Positions 29,737 to 38,835 of a DNA stretch of 64,000 bases are shown piece after piece. The first letter of the stretch is position 1. Each line of letters opens with the position of its first letter. The stretch comes from Anabaena catenula FACHB-362. Its GTDB lineage: Bacteria; Cyanobacteriota; Cyanobacteriia; Cyanobacteriales; Nostocaceae. The notes below the pieces were generated by a model, which saw only the letters and a list, made by a program, of their open reading frames with translations, was not told the origin of the DNA and ran no database searches. A program made the position numbers and the translations under genes. The DNA is taken from contig NZ_JACJTQ010000009.1 of assembly GCF_014698735.1 (NCBI RefSeq), positions 62,001 to 126,000 of the forward strand, in the 5' to 3' direction.

Positions 29737-30006
29737 ATGCCTAAATACATAATGTGGGGAACTTACTGCGAAGATGTCCTCGCAAAACGTGACCCCTATC
29801 GTCAAGCCCATTTAGACGGATTAGCCAAACAAAAAGAAGCTGGTGTTTTGATCACCCTTGGCCCTACCAAAGATGTCACACAAGTTTTTGGCATTTATGA
29901 AGCCGAAGACGAAAACACCGTTCGTCAATTAGTGGAAGCTGATCCCTATTGGCAAAACGGCATTTGGACTGAATATTCTATTAAGGAATGGATTCAAGCT
30001 TTTTAG
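29737..30006 (+). CDS. YciI-family protein
   Basis: This is an 89-residue protein with the alpha/beta dimeric ferredoxin-like fold of the YciI family: KYIMWGTYCEDVLAKRDPYRQAHLDGL, KEAGVLITLGPTKD and ADPYWQNGIWTEYSIKEW. The His in QAHL and the Asp in EADPY are the residues conserved at the putative active site. Biochemical function of YciI proteins is poorly known. The gene lies inside an inverted pair of 72-bp elements together with a small minus-strand gene. Confidence 0.85.
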   Translation: MPKYIMWGTYCEDVLAKRDPYRQAHLDGLAKQKEAGVLITLGPTKDVTQVFGIYEAEDENTVRQLVEADPYWQNGIWTEYSIKEWIQAF

Positions 30007-30070
30007 TCAATCATAATTCATAATTTGTAATTAATTACGAATTACGTTGGCGGTAGCCAGCCGTAGGCAT

Positions 30071-30097
30071 TATTACGAATTACGAATTACGAATTAT
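30071..30097. repeat. Heptamer STRR (ttacgaa) touching a gene end
   Basis: Three and a half ttacgaa units end at the stop codon of the small minus-strand gene at 30094. A gccgtaggc palindromic module precedes it (30045-30067). Confidence 0.65.
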
Positions 30098-30285
30098 CCT
30101 TTAAGTGCTTTTCTAAAATTACGCCGATAGGATGGATTAGCAATAAACAAAGCTGGCCATAGCAAAGAAAAACCAATGCGATTTGGCAGACTTTGATTAA
30201 AGTTAGTTTTATTGAATCCAGTCCAAAACTTCCAAGCTCCACCGACATAAACCACTATCAAGCCAAGAATAATTAATTTACCCAT
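30094..30285 (-). CDS. Small single-helix membrane protein, unknown function
   Basis: This is a 63-residue protein starting MGKLIILGLIVVYVGGAWKF. It has one N-terminal hydrophobic helix, a second semi-hydrophobic patch (RIGFSLLWPALFIAN) and a basic C terminus (PSYRRNFRKALKG). The start at 30285 gives nine bases between GGGAG and ATG; in-frame ATG 30291 and TTG 30294 are alternatives. The pattern resembles conserved small cyanobacterial proteins, but I do not recognise a named family. Confidence 0.6.
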   Translation of the reverse strand: MGKLIILGLIVVYVGGAWKFWTGFNKTNFNQSLPNRIGFSLLWPALFIANPSYRRNFRKALKG

Positions 30286-30412
30286 TTCCATCAACTCCCT
30301 TAGTAACTGACAGAATATTAGCTAAGTAGAAAGGCACAAATCAAGATAAATCTTGTTATAAAGATGAACACAGTTCAAACTTTATCCCAATGATAAATAT
30401 TTACGCCAACTT

Positions 30413-30446
30413 ACATAAGTATGCCTCACTTATGTAGGTTTTTTGT
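30413..30446 (+). terminator. Orphan intrinsic terminator-like hairpin
   Basis: acataagt (30413-30420) pairs perfectly with acttatgt (30428-30435) across a 7-base loop, followed by aggttttttg. No plus-strand gene ends within about 400 bases, so it may end a short non-coding transcript. Confidence 0.5.
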
Positions 30447-30720
30447 AGCCTGCATTCATCAGTGCCTTAATTTAAGACCACTTATTTACCTGATTGTAGT
30501 GTAAGTTAATCTCACAAATTTCAGCTAGTACAAAAATCTAATAGTTAAAAAATTCTCTCATGAATCAAAGAGTATTGCTATAGTTTAATGAGTAATTAAA
30601 CTTATTTCTCACTGGATAGATCTTGTGGAAGTTCCTCAAAGATTAACATCCATAGGAGACTTAGGTAAGTAGGCGAAAAGAAATCAAACTATGTTAAGTC
30701 AGGTAACAAATTTTGAAATT

Positions 30721-30792
30721 GGCTCGTAGTCAGGGCTACAACCTTACTTGGAGGTCTAAAGCCCTCTCCACAAACCTTTAATTATTCACGTT
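30721..30792 (-). repeat. 72-bp miniature element, copy 2 (inverted)
   Basis: Its reverse complement begins aacgtgaataattaaagg and ends gccctgactacgagcc, matching copy 1 at 29609-29680 end to end, with the first 23 positions differing by one base. Orientation is opposite to copy 1. Confidence 0.75.
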
Positions 30793-30866
30793 ACTCTACT
30801 TAATAAACAATAACATAAAGTTTATAACGGATACTAATGCAGTAAAAGCTGCAAATAGGAGGGTTT

Positions 30867-33395
30867 ATGCGTGCAGTATTGATGGCAGGGGGTTCAGGGA
30901 CAAGGTTACGTCCCTTAACTTGCGATTTACCAAAACCGATGGTTCCTATATTAAATCGACCCATTGCTGAACACATCATTAATCTTCTGAGAAGACATAA
31001 GATTACCGAAGTAATCGCAACGTTGCATTATTTACCAGATGTTCTACGGGATTACTTCCAAGATGGTAGTGATTTTGGCGTGCAAATGACATATGCTATC
31101 GAAGAAGACCAACCACTGGGTACAGCAGGCTGTGTAAAAAATATTGCTGAACTGCTGGATGAAACTTTTTTAGTGATTAGCGGCGATAGTATCACAGATT
31201 TTGATCTGACAGCAGCGATCGCATTTCACAAACAAAAACAGTCAAAAGCAACTTTGGTTTTAACCCGTGTTCCCAACCCGATTGAATTTGGGGTGGTAAT
31301 TACTGACCAAACTGGAAGAATACAGAGATTTTTAGAAAAACCTTCAACCAGCGAAATTTTTTCTGATACCGTCAACACTGGTACTTATATATTAGAACCT
31401 GAAGTTTTAGAATATCTACCAGAATACACAGAATGTGACTTTTCCAAAGATTTATTTCCCTTACTACTCACCAGAAATGAGCCAATTTACGGTTATGTAG
31501 CCCAAGGTTACTGGTGTGACGTAGGTCATTTAGATGCATATCGTGAAGCGCAATATGACGCTCTAGCTAGGAAAGTAAAACTTGATTTTCCCTACCAAGA
31601 AACTTCTCCCGGTGTGTGGATTGGTCAAAATACCTATATTGATCCTACAGCTAGAATTGAAACTCCTGCTGTAATTGGTGACAATTGTCGGATTGGGGCG
31701 AGAGTACAAATTGAAGATGGGACTGTAATTGGCGATAATGTTACCATCGGCGCTGACGCGAACTTAAAGCGTCCCATAGTTTGGAATGGCGCAATTATTG
31801 GTGATGAAGCCCAGCTATCGGCCTGTGTAATTTCCCGTGGGACTCGTGTAGATAGACGCGCTCATGTATTAGAAGCTGCTGTAGTCGGTTCCCTTTCCAC
31901 AGTGGGAGAAGAAGCCCAAATCAGCCCTGGTGTACGGGTGTGGCCGAGTAAAAAGATTGAGTCAGGTGCAATCTTAAACATTAACCTGATTTGGGGTAAC
32001 ACTGCCCAACGCAATCTATTTGGTCAACGTGGTGTACAAGGTTTAGCTAATATTGACATCAGCCCAGAATTTGCGGTGAAATTGGGTGCTGCTTATGGCT
32101 CTACATTAAAACCCCATTCTAAAGTGACGGTTTCTCGTGACCAACGTAATGTCTCGCGGATGGTAACTCGTTCTTTAATTGCTGGTTTGATGTCTGTAGG
32201 TATTGATATTCAGAATCTTGATTCTACAGCTATTCCTATTACCCGCACAGTGATCCCGACCATGGGAGTAGTTGGGGGTATTCATGTGCGTGTACACCCT
32301 GATCGCCCTGATTATATCCTGATTGAATTCATGGATGCGAAGGGAATTAATATCACTAAAGCCCAGGAAAAGAAAATTGAGGGGGCTTATTTTAAGGAAG
32401 ATATGCGGAGGGCGCAAAGTCATGAAATTGGCGATGTGGCATATCCAAGCCAAGTAATTGACCTTTACTGCACTGCTTTTGAGAAATTATTGAATGTGGG
32501 GACACTTCGTAACAGTCGGGCGAAAGTGGTGATTGATTATGTTTATGCTGTGTCAGGGGCGGTTTTACCGCAAATGTTAGATAAATTTGGTGCTGATGCG
32601 GTGGTGCTAAATGCGAGTTTGAATAAAACCTCAATGTCAACCACTAACCGTGAAGGACTGCTGACACAATTAGGTCATGTGGTGGAAGCACTAAAGGCTA
32701 ATTTTGGTGTTCAGGTATCAGCGAATGGAGAACAACTGATTTTAGTTGATGAATCTGGCTACCCGGTGCGGGGAGAGACACTGACAGCGCTGATGGTAGA
32801 TATGATGTTGACATCTAACCCCAGAAGTTCGGTAGTTGTCCCAGTCCACGCTTCCAGTGCTGTAGAACAAGTAGCTCGTCGTCATGATGGTAAAGTAATT
32901 CGCACTAAAGCCAATCCGACGGCTTTGATGGAAACTTCCCAAAAAAATCCGAATGTAGTTTTAGGCGGTAGTGGGGAGACTGGTTTTATTTTCCCCCATT
33001 TACATCCGGGGTTTGATTCGATGTTCTGTATTGCTAAATTAATTGAAATGCTGACCATCCAAGAGCGATCGCTGGCATCTGTCCGCGCCGAATTGCCTCG
33101 CGTTATTCATAGAAATTATACTATCCGTTGTCCTTGGACTGCCAAGGGGGCGCTAATGCGTTATTTGGTAGAAACTCACCCAGCCCAAAACCTGGAATTA
33201 ATTGACGGGGTAAAAATTTGTCAGCCCTATGATGATAGTTGGGTGTTAGTTTTGCCAGATGCTAGTGAACCACTGGTACATTTATTTGTCAACAGTAGCG
33301 ATCGCGAATGGGTAGATGACAACTTGAGAAATTACCGTAACCGTGTTCAGACATTTGTGGAAAGAGAACAGGAACATTACGCAGCTGAAGTCTAA
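30867..33395 (+). CDS. Mannose-1-phosphate guanylyltransferase fused to degenerate phosphomannomutase-like domain
   Basis: This is an 842-residue fusion. Residues 1-235 are a nucleotidyltransferase ([41 protein letters not shown]). A left-handed beta-helix with hexapeptide repeats follows (about 250-370: [28 protein letters not shown]), then a phosphohexomutase-like region (about 385-835). In active mutases the first domain has a T(A/S)SHNP phosphoserine loop. Here the matching place reads [15 protein letters not shown], with no serine loop, although a late GEXG-like loop (GGSGETGF) is retained. The mutase half is thus probably non-catalytic or regulatory. Likely role is supplying GDP-mannose or a related nucleotide sugar for cell-surface polysaccharide. 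Strong ribosome site aggaggg. Confidence 0.85.
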   Translation: MRAVLMAGGSGTRLRPLTCDLPKPMVPILNRPIAEHIINLLRRHKITEVIATLHYLPDVLRDYFQDGSDFGVQMTYAIEEDQPLGTAGCVKNIAELLDETFLVISGDSITDFDLTAAIAFHKQKQSKATLVLTRVPNPIEFGVVITDQTGRIQRFLEKPSTSEIFSDTVNTGTYILEPEVLEYLPEYTECDFSKDLFPLLLTRNEPIYGYVAQGYWCDVGHLDAYREAQYDALARKVKLDFPYQETSPGVWIGQNTYIDPTARIETPAVIGDNCRIGARVQIEDGTVIGDNVTIGADANLKRPIVWNGAIIGDEAQLSACVISRGTRVDRRAHVLEAAVVGSLSTVGEEAQISPGVRVWPSKKIESGAILNINLIWGNTAQRNLFGQRGVQGLANIDISPEFAVKLGAAYGSTLKPHSKVTVSRDQRNVSRMVTRSLIAGLMSVGIDIQNLDSTAIPITRTVIPTMGVVGGIHVRVHPDRPDYILIEFMDAKGINITKAQEKKIEGAYFKEDMRRAQSHEIGDVAYPSQVIDLYCTAFEKLLNVGTLRNSRAKVVIDYVYAVSGAVLPQMLDKFGADAVVLNASLNKTSMSTTNREGLLTQLGHVVEALKANFGVQVSANGEQLILVDESGYPVRGETLTALMVDMMLTSNPRSSVVVPVHASSAVEQVARRHDGKVIRTKANPTALMETSQKNPNVVLGGSGETGFIFPHLHPGFDSMFCIAKLIEMLTIQERSLASVRAELPRVIHRNYTIRCPWTAKGALMRYLVETHPAQNLELIDGVKICQPYDDSWVLVLPDASEPLVHLFVNSSDREWVDDNLRNYRNRVQTFVEREQEHYAAEV

Positions 33396-33718
33396 ACTAC
33401 CCTAACGTCGGCTATGTCAAGCAGGTTCAAACCCTTTACCACTTGCGGACAAAAATACTACATGATGCCTACGGCAGCAATAACTAAACAATTAGAAACA
33501 GACAAACAATTAGAATATATGAACATTACAGCCATTTGCCATTTGCTTTCTGCCTATTTGCCATCTTGTACTAGTCACTCATGCTAAACGAGAGTTAAAC
33601 TTGGCTTCTAGAGGAAATTTTGATTGCTTACGGCAGTCCCTCAAGCAATGGAACGCAGTTGAACAGCAATGCTGACACTAGCATAGCTGAATAATTTTAA
33701 GCAGGTGGGTCAAGAGTG
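33396..33718. other. Intergenic region upstream of the coiled-coil gene
   Basis: Contains a gcctacggc palindromic bit (about 33469) and a run of atttgcc-like heptamers (about 33533-33565). No gene seen. Confidence 0.45.
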
Positions 33719-35290
33719 ATGAAAATAGCTGACACCTCAAACAACGGCACTGTGATTGAACCCCTAGATTCTGCAAATTCGCCACAATCGGAGCAGGCGA
33801 GTTGTCCCTTTTACTCAGTTGTGCATTATGAAAATATGGCCGTGACTAATTTACCACTCCTGAACCCAGCCGCAGATGTCTACGACGGACTACGCCCACA
33901 GCAAGATGACACCACCGTTGTAGAAGACTTGAACGATAATATCCCACAGGACTGGGTGGCAGAACCTGACAGTGATCAACAAGCACTTATAGACTCGGAA
34001 TTTCAAAAGTTACTAGGATTGAATGAGGAGTTAACTACAGCTAATGGTGATTTGTACAGTCAAGTAGAGCAGTTAAAACAAGAATTAGCTGAAGCAGAAA
34101 AAATTTTGCAATGGCAAAAAAAGCGCTCCAGCGTCACCGATTCGATGCTAAATCAACAAACTCAGGAACTTGCAGCCGCCCAAGAGCAAATTCAGTCTCT
34201 ATTTCAACAGTTAGAAGCTGCTGTACAAACTGTTCAACGTCAGGAAATTTTCATCGACACCCACAAAGCACAATTACAAATTAGTCAACAACGCCTAGCT
34301 CAATTAGAGCGCGAATGTTCATTGCTACAAACTAACTACAATGAAAAGTCTCAGCAGTTATCTCACTCAGAAAATACTTGTCGGGAATTGCAAAGTAGAC
34401 TTATGCGGCAACAACGCCAAACTTTGCAATTTAAAGCCGCGTTAGAAAAATGTTTAGATACATCTGTCCCTAACTATGACACTTTAGAGGATTCAGCCCA
34501 TCACCCACAAGGCGTAACTGGTGGACAGACAAGATTCTCTAGAAAAGCCCGGTCTTTATTTCCTAATGCACAGCCCATTAAACCTTGGTCAGCAGAAGCA
34601 GATATTATGGGTGGTTTCTGCGACGGGCTACGCCAAAATATAGATAATTCCTGGGCAGAACCTTCAACACCATGCTCACAGGAAAACAATGATTCTGCTC
34701 CCACTTCCCCATCTTCTGAGCATAGCTTAGATGAGGAATACACCCTGACACCAACACAACTAGCTGCCTTGTCAGCAGTTGATGATTCTGTAATTCAATC
34801 AGAAACTGTTTCTACTCCTAATGGCTCAAATCTAGATCAGCAATTGGAGAGTTTGATTCAAAGGTTTTTTGTCTCCCAGCCGGTAGATGATGTACAAAGT
34901 CATCAAGCTGATACACCTATCTGGGAACCCTCAGCATTTACTTTGGAGAATGGTGAAAAACCAAAAGTTACCAGAGAAGAGAATCTAGCGACAGAAGATT
35001 TGCTGATTTCTCCAACTCAGGAACCACAAGTCACACCCACTTCTCGACACCAAGAGACAAATGCTGTAGAAAGCGAGGACTATTGGTCAGAAGTCTCACC
35101 CTCTACATCGTCAAAATTGCCTTTGCACAATTTTTTCCCAGAACCATTGGGTGAATATCCGCAAGATCAAAAATCACCTTCTCCAGTGATTTATCCCCAA
35201 CGTCCACCCAAAGGACGCAAATCATTAGCCTCTGTAGAATTGCCTAATTTTCGCCCCAATAGTCCTGAATCAAAAGTTAGTGACCAATAA
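33719..35290 (+). CDS. Coiled-coil protein, unknown function
   Basis: This is a 523-residue soluble protein. An acidic N-terminal part is followed by a long coiled coil (about 95-245, rich in Gln, Glu and Leu: NEELTTANGDLYSQVEQLK onwards). A Ser/Pro/Thr/Glu-rich, probably disordered C-terminal half follows. There are no signal peptide, TM helix or enzymatic motifs. ATG 33719 is used; a GTG one codon upstream is in frame. The last codons run into an STRR-like gaccaataactaa segment. A cytoskeletal or scaffold role is only a guess from the architecture. Confidence 0.7.
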   Translation: MKIADTSNNGTVIEPLDSANSPQSEQASCPFYSVVHYENMAVTNLPLLNPAADVYDGLRPQQDDTTVVEDLNDNIPQDWVAEPDSDQQALIDSEFQKLLGLNEELTTANGDLYSQVEQLKQELAEAEKILQWQKKRSSVTDSMLNQQTQELAAAQEQIQSLFQQLEAAVQTVQRQEIFIDTHKAQLQISQQRLAQLERECSLLQTNYNEKSQQLSHSENTCRELQSRLMRQQRQTLQFKAALEKCLDTSVPNYDTLEDSAHHPQGVTGGQTRFSRKARSLFPNAQPIKPWSAEADIMGGFCDGLRQNIDNSWAEPSTPCSQENNDSAPTSPSSEHSLDEEYTLTPTQLAALSAVDDSVIQSETVSTPNGSNLDQQLESLIQRFFVSQPVDDVQSHQADTPIWEPSAFTLENGEKPKVTREENLATEDLLISPTQEPQVTPTSRHQETNAVESEDYWSEVSPSTSSKLPLHNFFPEPLGEYPQDQKSPSPVIYPQRPPKGRKSLASVELPNFRPNSPESKVSDQ

Positions 35291-35297
35291 CTAATTG

Positions 35298-37361
35298 TTA
35301 ATGACTAATTTGAGTGACGGCTTTTGGGTTAACTGGGACTACCTGATTACGCCATATTGGTTTGCCGGTAGAAATCGCATAATTAATGGTTAACAACTGT
35401 AACCACATGGCCGGATAGCGGGATTCTAGCCAAGTTTGGTTCAATTTCATGAATTTGGGGAGCAATTTACTCAGTACAGCACTAACTAAGGCGTGACGAC
35501 CGAAGTTGAAATAATTACCCAACCATCGGACTAAATCCCGAAAACCAGCTAGTTGCCAAATCCACAGCAGCAAGGCTGGATTTTTCGTAGCTGCTTTGAG
35601 TGCTAAACGGTTAAATGTCAACCAATCGCAACGATCCTTAATGAAATTATCTGCCACTTGTGGAGGTTCGTCTGCTAATAACCCAAAAAAGGTATTAAGC
35701 ATGGCGTTTACCCGTTGGGGAGCGATAAATTTGCCTGTGGGAACCATCATTCCTTTGGAAAATAGCCACGTTACGGAAACGTTACTTTGGTAGGCGCGAA
35801 TTTGATTTAAGTGGCGGAAACTGAGTAAGTCATGTTTCAGGGCAGTGTTTAAAAGTGTTGTTAAACGCTCTAAGTTGCGAACTAGGGAACCAAACCCGGT
35901 AAAGATTAGAGGTGACTGGAGTGAGGCAGCATCACCCATAGCAATTAATCTATCAAAGGCAATTGTGCGATCGCTACTACTAACACTAAAATGCCCCGGT
36001 ATATATCCAAAAGTCGGCTTTTTCCACACCAATTTGTCCATATCGCAGCGACGATACTCTGGCAAAATCGTGAAAAAGTCCTCATACATCTCCAACAAAG
36101 AACCGGGATTTTTCCTATTCACCTCATGGTAATGAAATAAATAAATCGTCAGTTCTTCCCCAACTCCAGGAAACAACTCCCAAATTAACTGTCTACCGCG
36201 AGAAATATCGCCATGACTGTAGAGAACATCTCCATATTGAGAATCCCACACACCAGGCTCAAACCCTTTCTCAATTACTGCTCCCACCGTCGGACATACA
36301 CTATCAAAAGCCCTACCACCATTTAATTGCCAAGCGATAGGCGAAGCCGTACCCATTGCATCTACTAACAATCTGCCACTAACTTGCTTTTCATTACCAC
36401 TAGGTAAATGCTTGACTAAAACCTTAACTTGTGTATCACTGACATCTGCCCGAATAAATTCCGTTTCATCCCAAATATCACCACCAGCGGCTTGTAGCTT
36501 TTCTCCACAGATTTGCAGCAATTTATCAGAATCTAAAGCTATATTCAGCACATTCGGCGTGTGTAAAATTGGTGATCTCAGATGAGAGGGATTATTGCCA
36601 TCAAAAAACTTATTAAATCCGTCTTTGTACTCTCTGGCAATAATTGTTTCCAATTCAGCATTTGTCAGCAAACCCAGATTCACCAAACATTGAATTTCAT
36701 CACGGGAAATATTCCATTCTCGATTCATCCGTCCAAAGGGCAATCTTTCCACTAGCAGGACTTTATAACCCAACTTAGCCATCACAGCCGCATGAATCGA
36801 CCCTAAAGCCCCACCAATGTAAATCAGGTCATATTGGAGATGGGGATTTCTTTCTTCCCTGTTGCCTTCATAAAACACCACCTGACGAGGCTGCTGGGGA
36901 TTTCTCACCCCTTCTCGCCAACGTTGCTCCCACCAGTAAGCACGGTTGAGATCATATTCCCCATTGGGCATTTTTTGAAAGTACTTGACAGTCAGGGGAT
37001 AATAAGGTTCTAGCTGTAGGAAAATCGATTTTTGAGGATCAATCTCTGGTGGTTCTGGATAACTATGGGGAAAGCGGCTTCTAATTCCTGTAGTTAGGCG
37101 TTGGAGAATTTGTCCCTCATTCGCAAAAGGTTTATCAGCCCAACGGAACACCTTCAGGTAAGTAGTGCGCTGTACCGACCAGACAAACACAGAAAGTTCA
37201 TCTGCCAAATTTTCCTCAACAGACACAACAGGGTTTCTCAGGCGAAAACCGTCTGTGGTCAGTAATTTTTCTCCATACCCTGGTGCAAAATCTATTTGCA
37301 GCCAACTACGTACAGCCACAGTATCGGTCGTAGGAATTTCTAAGTAAAGAACTTCTTTCAT
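35298..37361 (-). CDS. cruA: CruA-type lycopene cyclase (FAD-dependent)
   Basis: This is a 687-residue flavoprotein. After an N-terminal region of about 170 residues typical of CruA, the FAD-binding motif reads YDLIYIGGALGSIHAAVMAKLGYKVLLVER. It is followed by FGRMNREWNISRDEIQCLVNLGLL, a signature of the CruA/CruP group, and later MGDAASLQSPLIFTGFGSLVRNL. CruA-type enzymes cyclise lycopene to monocyclic or bicyclic carotenes in thylakoid or cytoplasmic membranes of cyanobacteria and green sulfur bacteria. The paralogue CruP is similar but shorter, so length favours CruA. It is convergent with the coiled-coil gene, 7 bp between stops, with no other carotenoid gene nearby. Confidence 0.7.
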   Translation of the reverse strand: MKEVLYLEIPTTDTVAVRSWLQIDFAPGYGEKLLTTDGFRLRNPVVSVEENLADELSVFVWSVQRTTYLKVFRWADKPFANEGQILQRLTTGIRSRFPHSYPEPPEIDPQKSIFLQLEPYYPLTVKYFQKMPNGEYDLNRAYWWEQRWREGVRNPQQPRQVVFYEGNREERNPHLQYDLIYIGGALGSIHAAVMAKLGYKVLLVERLPFGRMNREWNISRDEIQCLVNLGLLTNAELETIIAREYKDGFNKFFDGNNPSHLRSPILHTPNVLNIALDSDKLLQICGEKLQAAGGDIWDETEFIRADVSDTQVKVLVKHLPSGNEKQVSGRLLVDAMGTASPIAWQLNGGRAFDSVCPTVGAVIEKGFEPGVWDSQYGDVLYSHGDISRGRQLIWELFPGVGEELTIYLFHYHEVNRKNPGSLLEMYEDFFTILPEYRRCDMDKLVWKKPTFGYIPGHFSVSSSDRTIAFDRLIAMGDAASLQSPLIFTGFGSLVRNLERLTTLLNTALKHDLLSFRHLNQIRAYQSNVSVTWLFSKGMMVPTGKFIAPQRVNAMLNTFFGLLADEPPQVADNFIKDRCDWLTFNRLALKAATKNPALLLWIWQLAGFRDLVRWLGNYFNFGRHALVSAVLSKLLPKFMKLNQTWLESRYPAMWLQLLTINYAISTGKPIWRNQVVPVNPKAVTQISH

Positions 37362-37534
37362 ATTCCGCTCACATCTCCCATCGATTTACTCACTACGACA
37401 GATTTAACAAAGGCAGAAAGTGCGCTAGACTCCGCCCTATCAGTTGCATCAAAAAAATTTAATTAAGAAAATTAAGAAATTTTAATAGTTTGTTAAATTT
37501 ATTATTCATTTTAGAACTTCTGTAAACTCATACC

Positions 37535-37768
37535 ATGAATTATCCTATCCCAGACAGTCCCCAAGAAATTTTTGCACTTCAACAACAGCCAGTTGATGAA
37601 GAACTGGTAGCAGCGGTAATTGCCGGCGTAGTCAAACTTGTCCGCGCTCAGGGTCAATCTTTAGAAGAATTAACTGCCCAAGTGTTAGCAGATGACTTGG
37701 TGTTAAATCGACAACAGCGACGCTGGCTGAGTACATTGGTTGCCCAAGCGTGGGAAAGTTTCCCTTAA
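37535..37768 (+). CDS. Small conserved-type cyanobacterial protein, unknown function
   Basis: This is a 77-residue soluble, acidic protein, predicted all-helical: MNYPIPDSPQEIFALQQQP then EELVAAVIAGVVKLVRAQG, LEELTAQVLADDLVLN and QRRWLSTLVAQAWESF. There are no Cys and no TM helix. It is divergent from cruA with 170 bp between starts. Codon use and a stable helix pattern support a real gene; no function is known to me. Confidence 0.6.
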   Translation: MNYPIPDSPQEIFALQQQPVDEELVAAVIAGVVKLVRAQGQSLEELTAQVLADDLVLNRQQRRWLSTLVAQAWESFP

Positions 37769-37939
37769 TCCTCTTCTCTTTTGGCATTTTACCCTGTATG
37801 GACTAGTGAGCAGAGCGAAATTAAAAATTAAAAAAGCATATTGTTTTCCTGAAAAGTTTCCCTGTGGTAATAGTGAGAGTAACAGTAGATGGCATTTTTT
37901 TATAATTGATTATTTAAGGTTTTGGTAAATATTATACTC

Positions 37940-38030
37940 TGTAGGTTGGGTTAAGTGATAACGCAACCCAACAATATCACCTGATCACATTTGAATCATG
38001 TTGGGTTTCCTTACGTCAACCCAACCTACA
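37940..38030. repeat. 91-bp MITE-like element with perfect 13-bp terminal inverted repeats
   Basis: The ends are tgtaggttgggtt and its exact reverse complement aacccaacctaca. A nested pair aacccaaca/tgttgggtt lies inside, so the whole element can fold into a long hairpin. No transposase frame. No target-site duplication is evident in the adjacent bases. Confidence 0.75.
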
Positions 38031-38262
38031 TTTATAAAAAAAGATTTTTTGCAATAAAGAGGGGTCTATTCTCATGATTATTGAGAATGGTGTCAATAAT
38101 TTAACGAGTTTTGGTTATTTCAGCTTGGGGCGTTGACAGTGTTCTGAGTTTTTGCTAGTCTAATGTTATATCTAGAAATCTGTCAGCGCCATATATAACA
38201 GATTTTTGGAAACATGGTTAAAATCTGAAGATAAACAAGTAATTTGGGTGAATGCTTTATTT

Positions 38263-38310
38263 AATTGTCTGAATCAGGATATCCAGGATTTTAGGATTTA
38301 CAGGATATGG
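38263..38310 (+). repeat. gtctgaatcaggat element, copy A
   Basis: Reads gtctgaatcaggatatccaggattttaggatttacaggat. Same orientation as copies B (38357) and E (40237). Confidence 0.7.
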
Positions 38311-38356
38311 ATTTTCCTGTTTAGTATATGATTTAAGCTGTACTCTATAGGTTTTT

Positions 38357-38403
38357 AATTGTCTGAATCAGGATATCCAGGATTTTAGGATGTACAGGAT
38401 GTG
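38357..38403 (+). repeat. gtctgaatcaggat element, copy B
   Basis: Near-identical to copy A, one base different in the lower half (gatgtacaggat), about 95 bp downstream of A. Confidence 0.7.
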
Positions 38404-38582
38404 GGTTGAGATTGAGATTTTTTGATGTCAGGATTTTGGCGATGTGGGGATTTTTTAGATATTAATTTTAATATGTAAGTTAATGATTGTTGGGTAATTC
38501 TATTTAAACTCTCACATTTTTAAATTGAAAATTGATGATTAAATAAATATCTAAAACATCACCTTTCAAAACCTTTCAAACC

Positions 38583-38654
38583 AATATCCTGTAAATCCTA
38601 AAATCCTGTACTTCGACTTCGCTCAGTAACCAGATATCCTGATTCAGACAATTG
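38583..38654 (-). repeat. gtctgaatcaggat element, copy C (inverted, with insert)
   Basis: Reverse complement of the A/B sequence, with a tacttcgacttcgctcagtaacca module inserted between cctg and atatcctgattcagac. Confidence 0.7.
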
Positions 38655-38742
38655 AGAATTTCAGATACCCGACAACTTTTAACAATTTTCTCATTTATCA
38701 CATTAATTATCGCAGAAGTCGGGGATCTTTAGATGCAAACTA

Positions 38743-38808
38743 ACATCCTGTAAATCCTTAAATCCTGTACTTCGACTTCGCTCAGTAACCAGATATCCTG
38801 ATTCAGAC
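38743..38808 (-). repeat. gtctgaatcaggat element, copy D (inverted, with insert)
   Basis: Same structure and insert as copy C, ending 27 bp before the kinase-GUN4 stop codon position at 38836. Confidence 0.7.
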
Positions 38809-38835
38809 TTAATAATTTTATGTAAACCTTAAATG

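Larger units (their letters stand above)
30295..30866. other. Intergenic region upstream of the nucleotidyltransferase fusion gene
   Basis: Contains the orphan hairpin, copy 2 of the 72-bp element and a strong ribosome site (aggaggg, about 30857-30863) before the ATG at 30867. No tRNA or protein gene seen. Confidence 0.5.
37769..38835. other. Repeat-rich 1.07-kb intergenic region
   Basis: No gene. It holds a 91-bp MITE-like element (37940-38030) and four copies (two direct, two inverted) of a gtctgaatcaggat element, described separately. The inverted copies contain an inserted tacttcgacttcgctcagtaacca module. Confidence 0.7.

Noticed and set aside
33410-33480. tRNA-like ggttcaaaccc segment
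   Set aside because: There is no matching D arm, anticodon arm or acceptor stem at the right distances; the T-loop resemblance is accidental.
37940-38030. Target-site duplication next to the MITE-like element
   Set aside because: The bases directly adjacent to the two ends do not form a convincing direct repeat.
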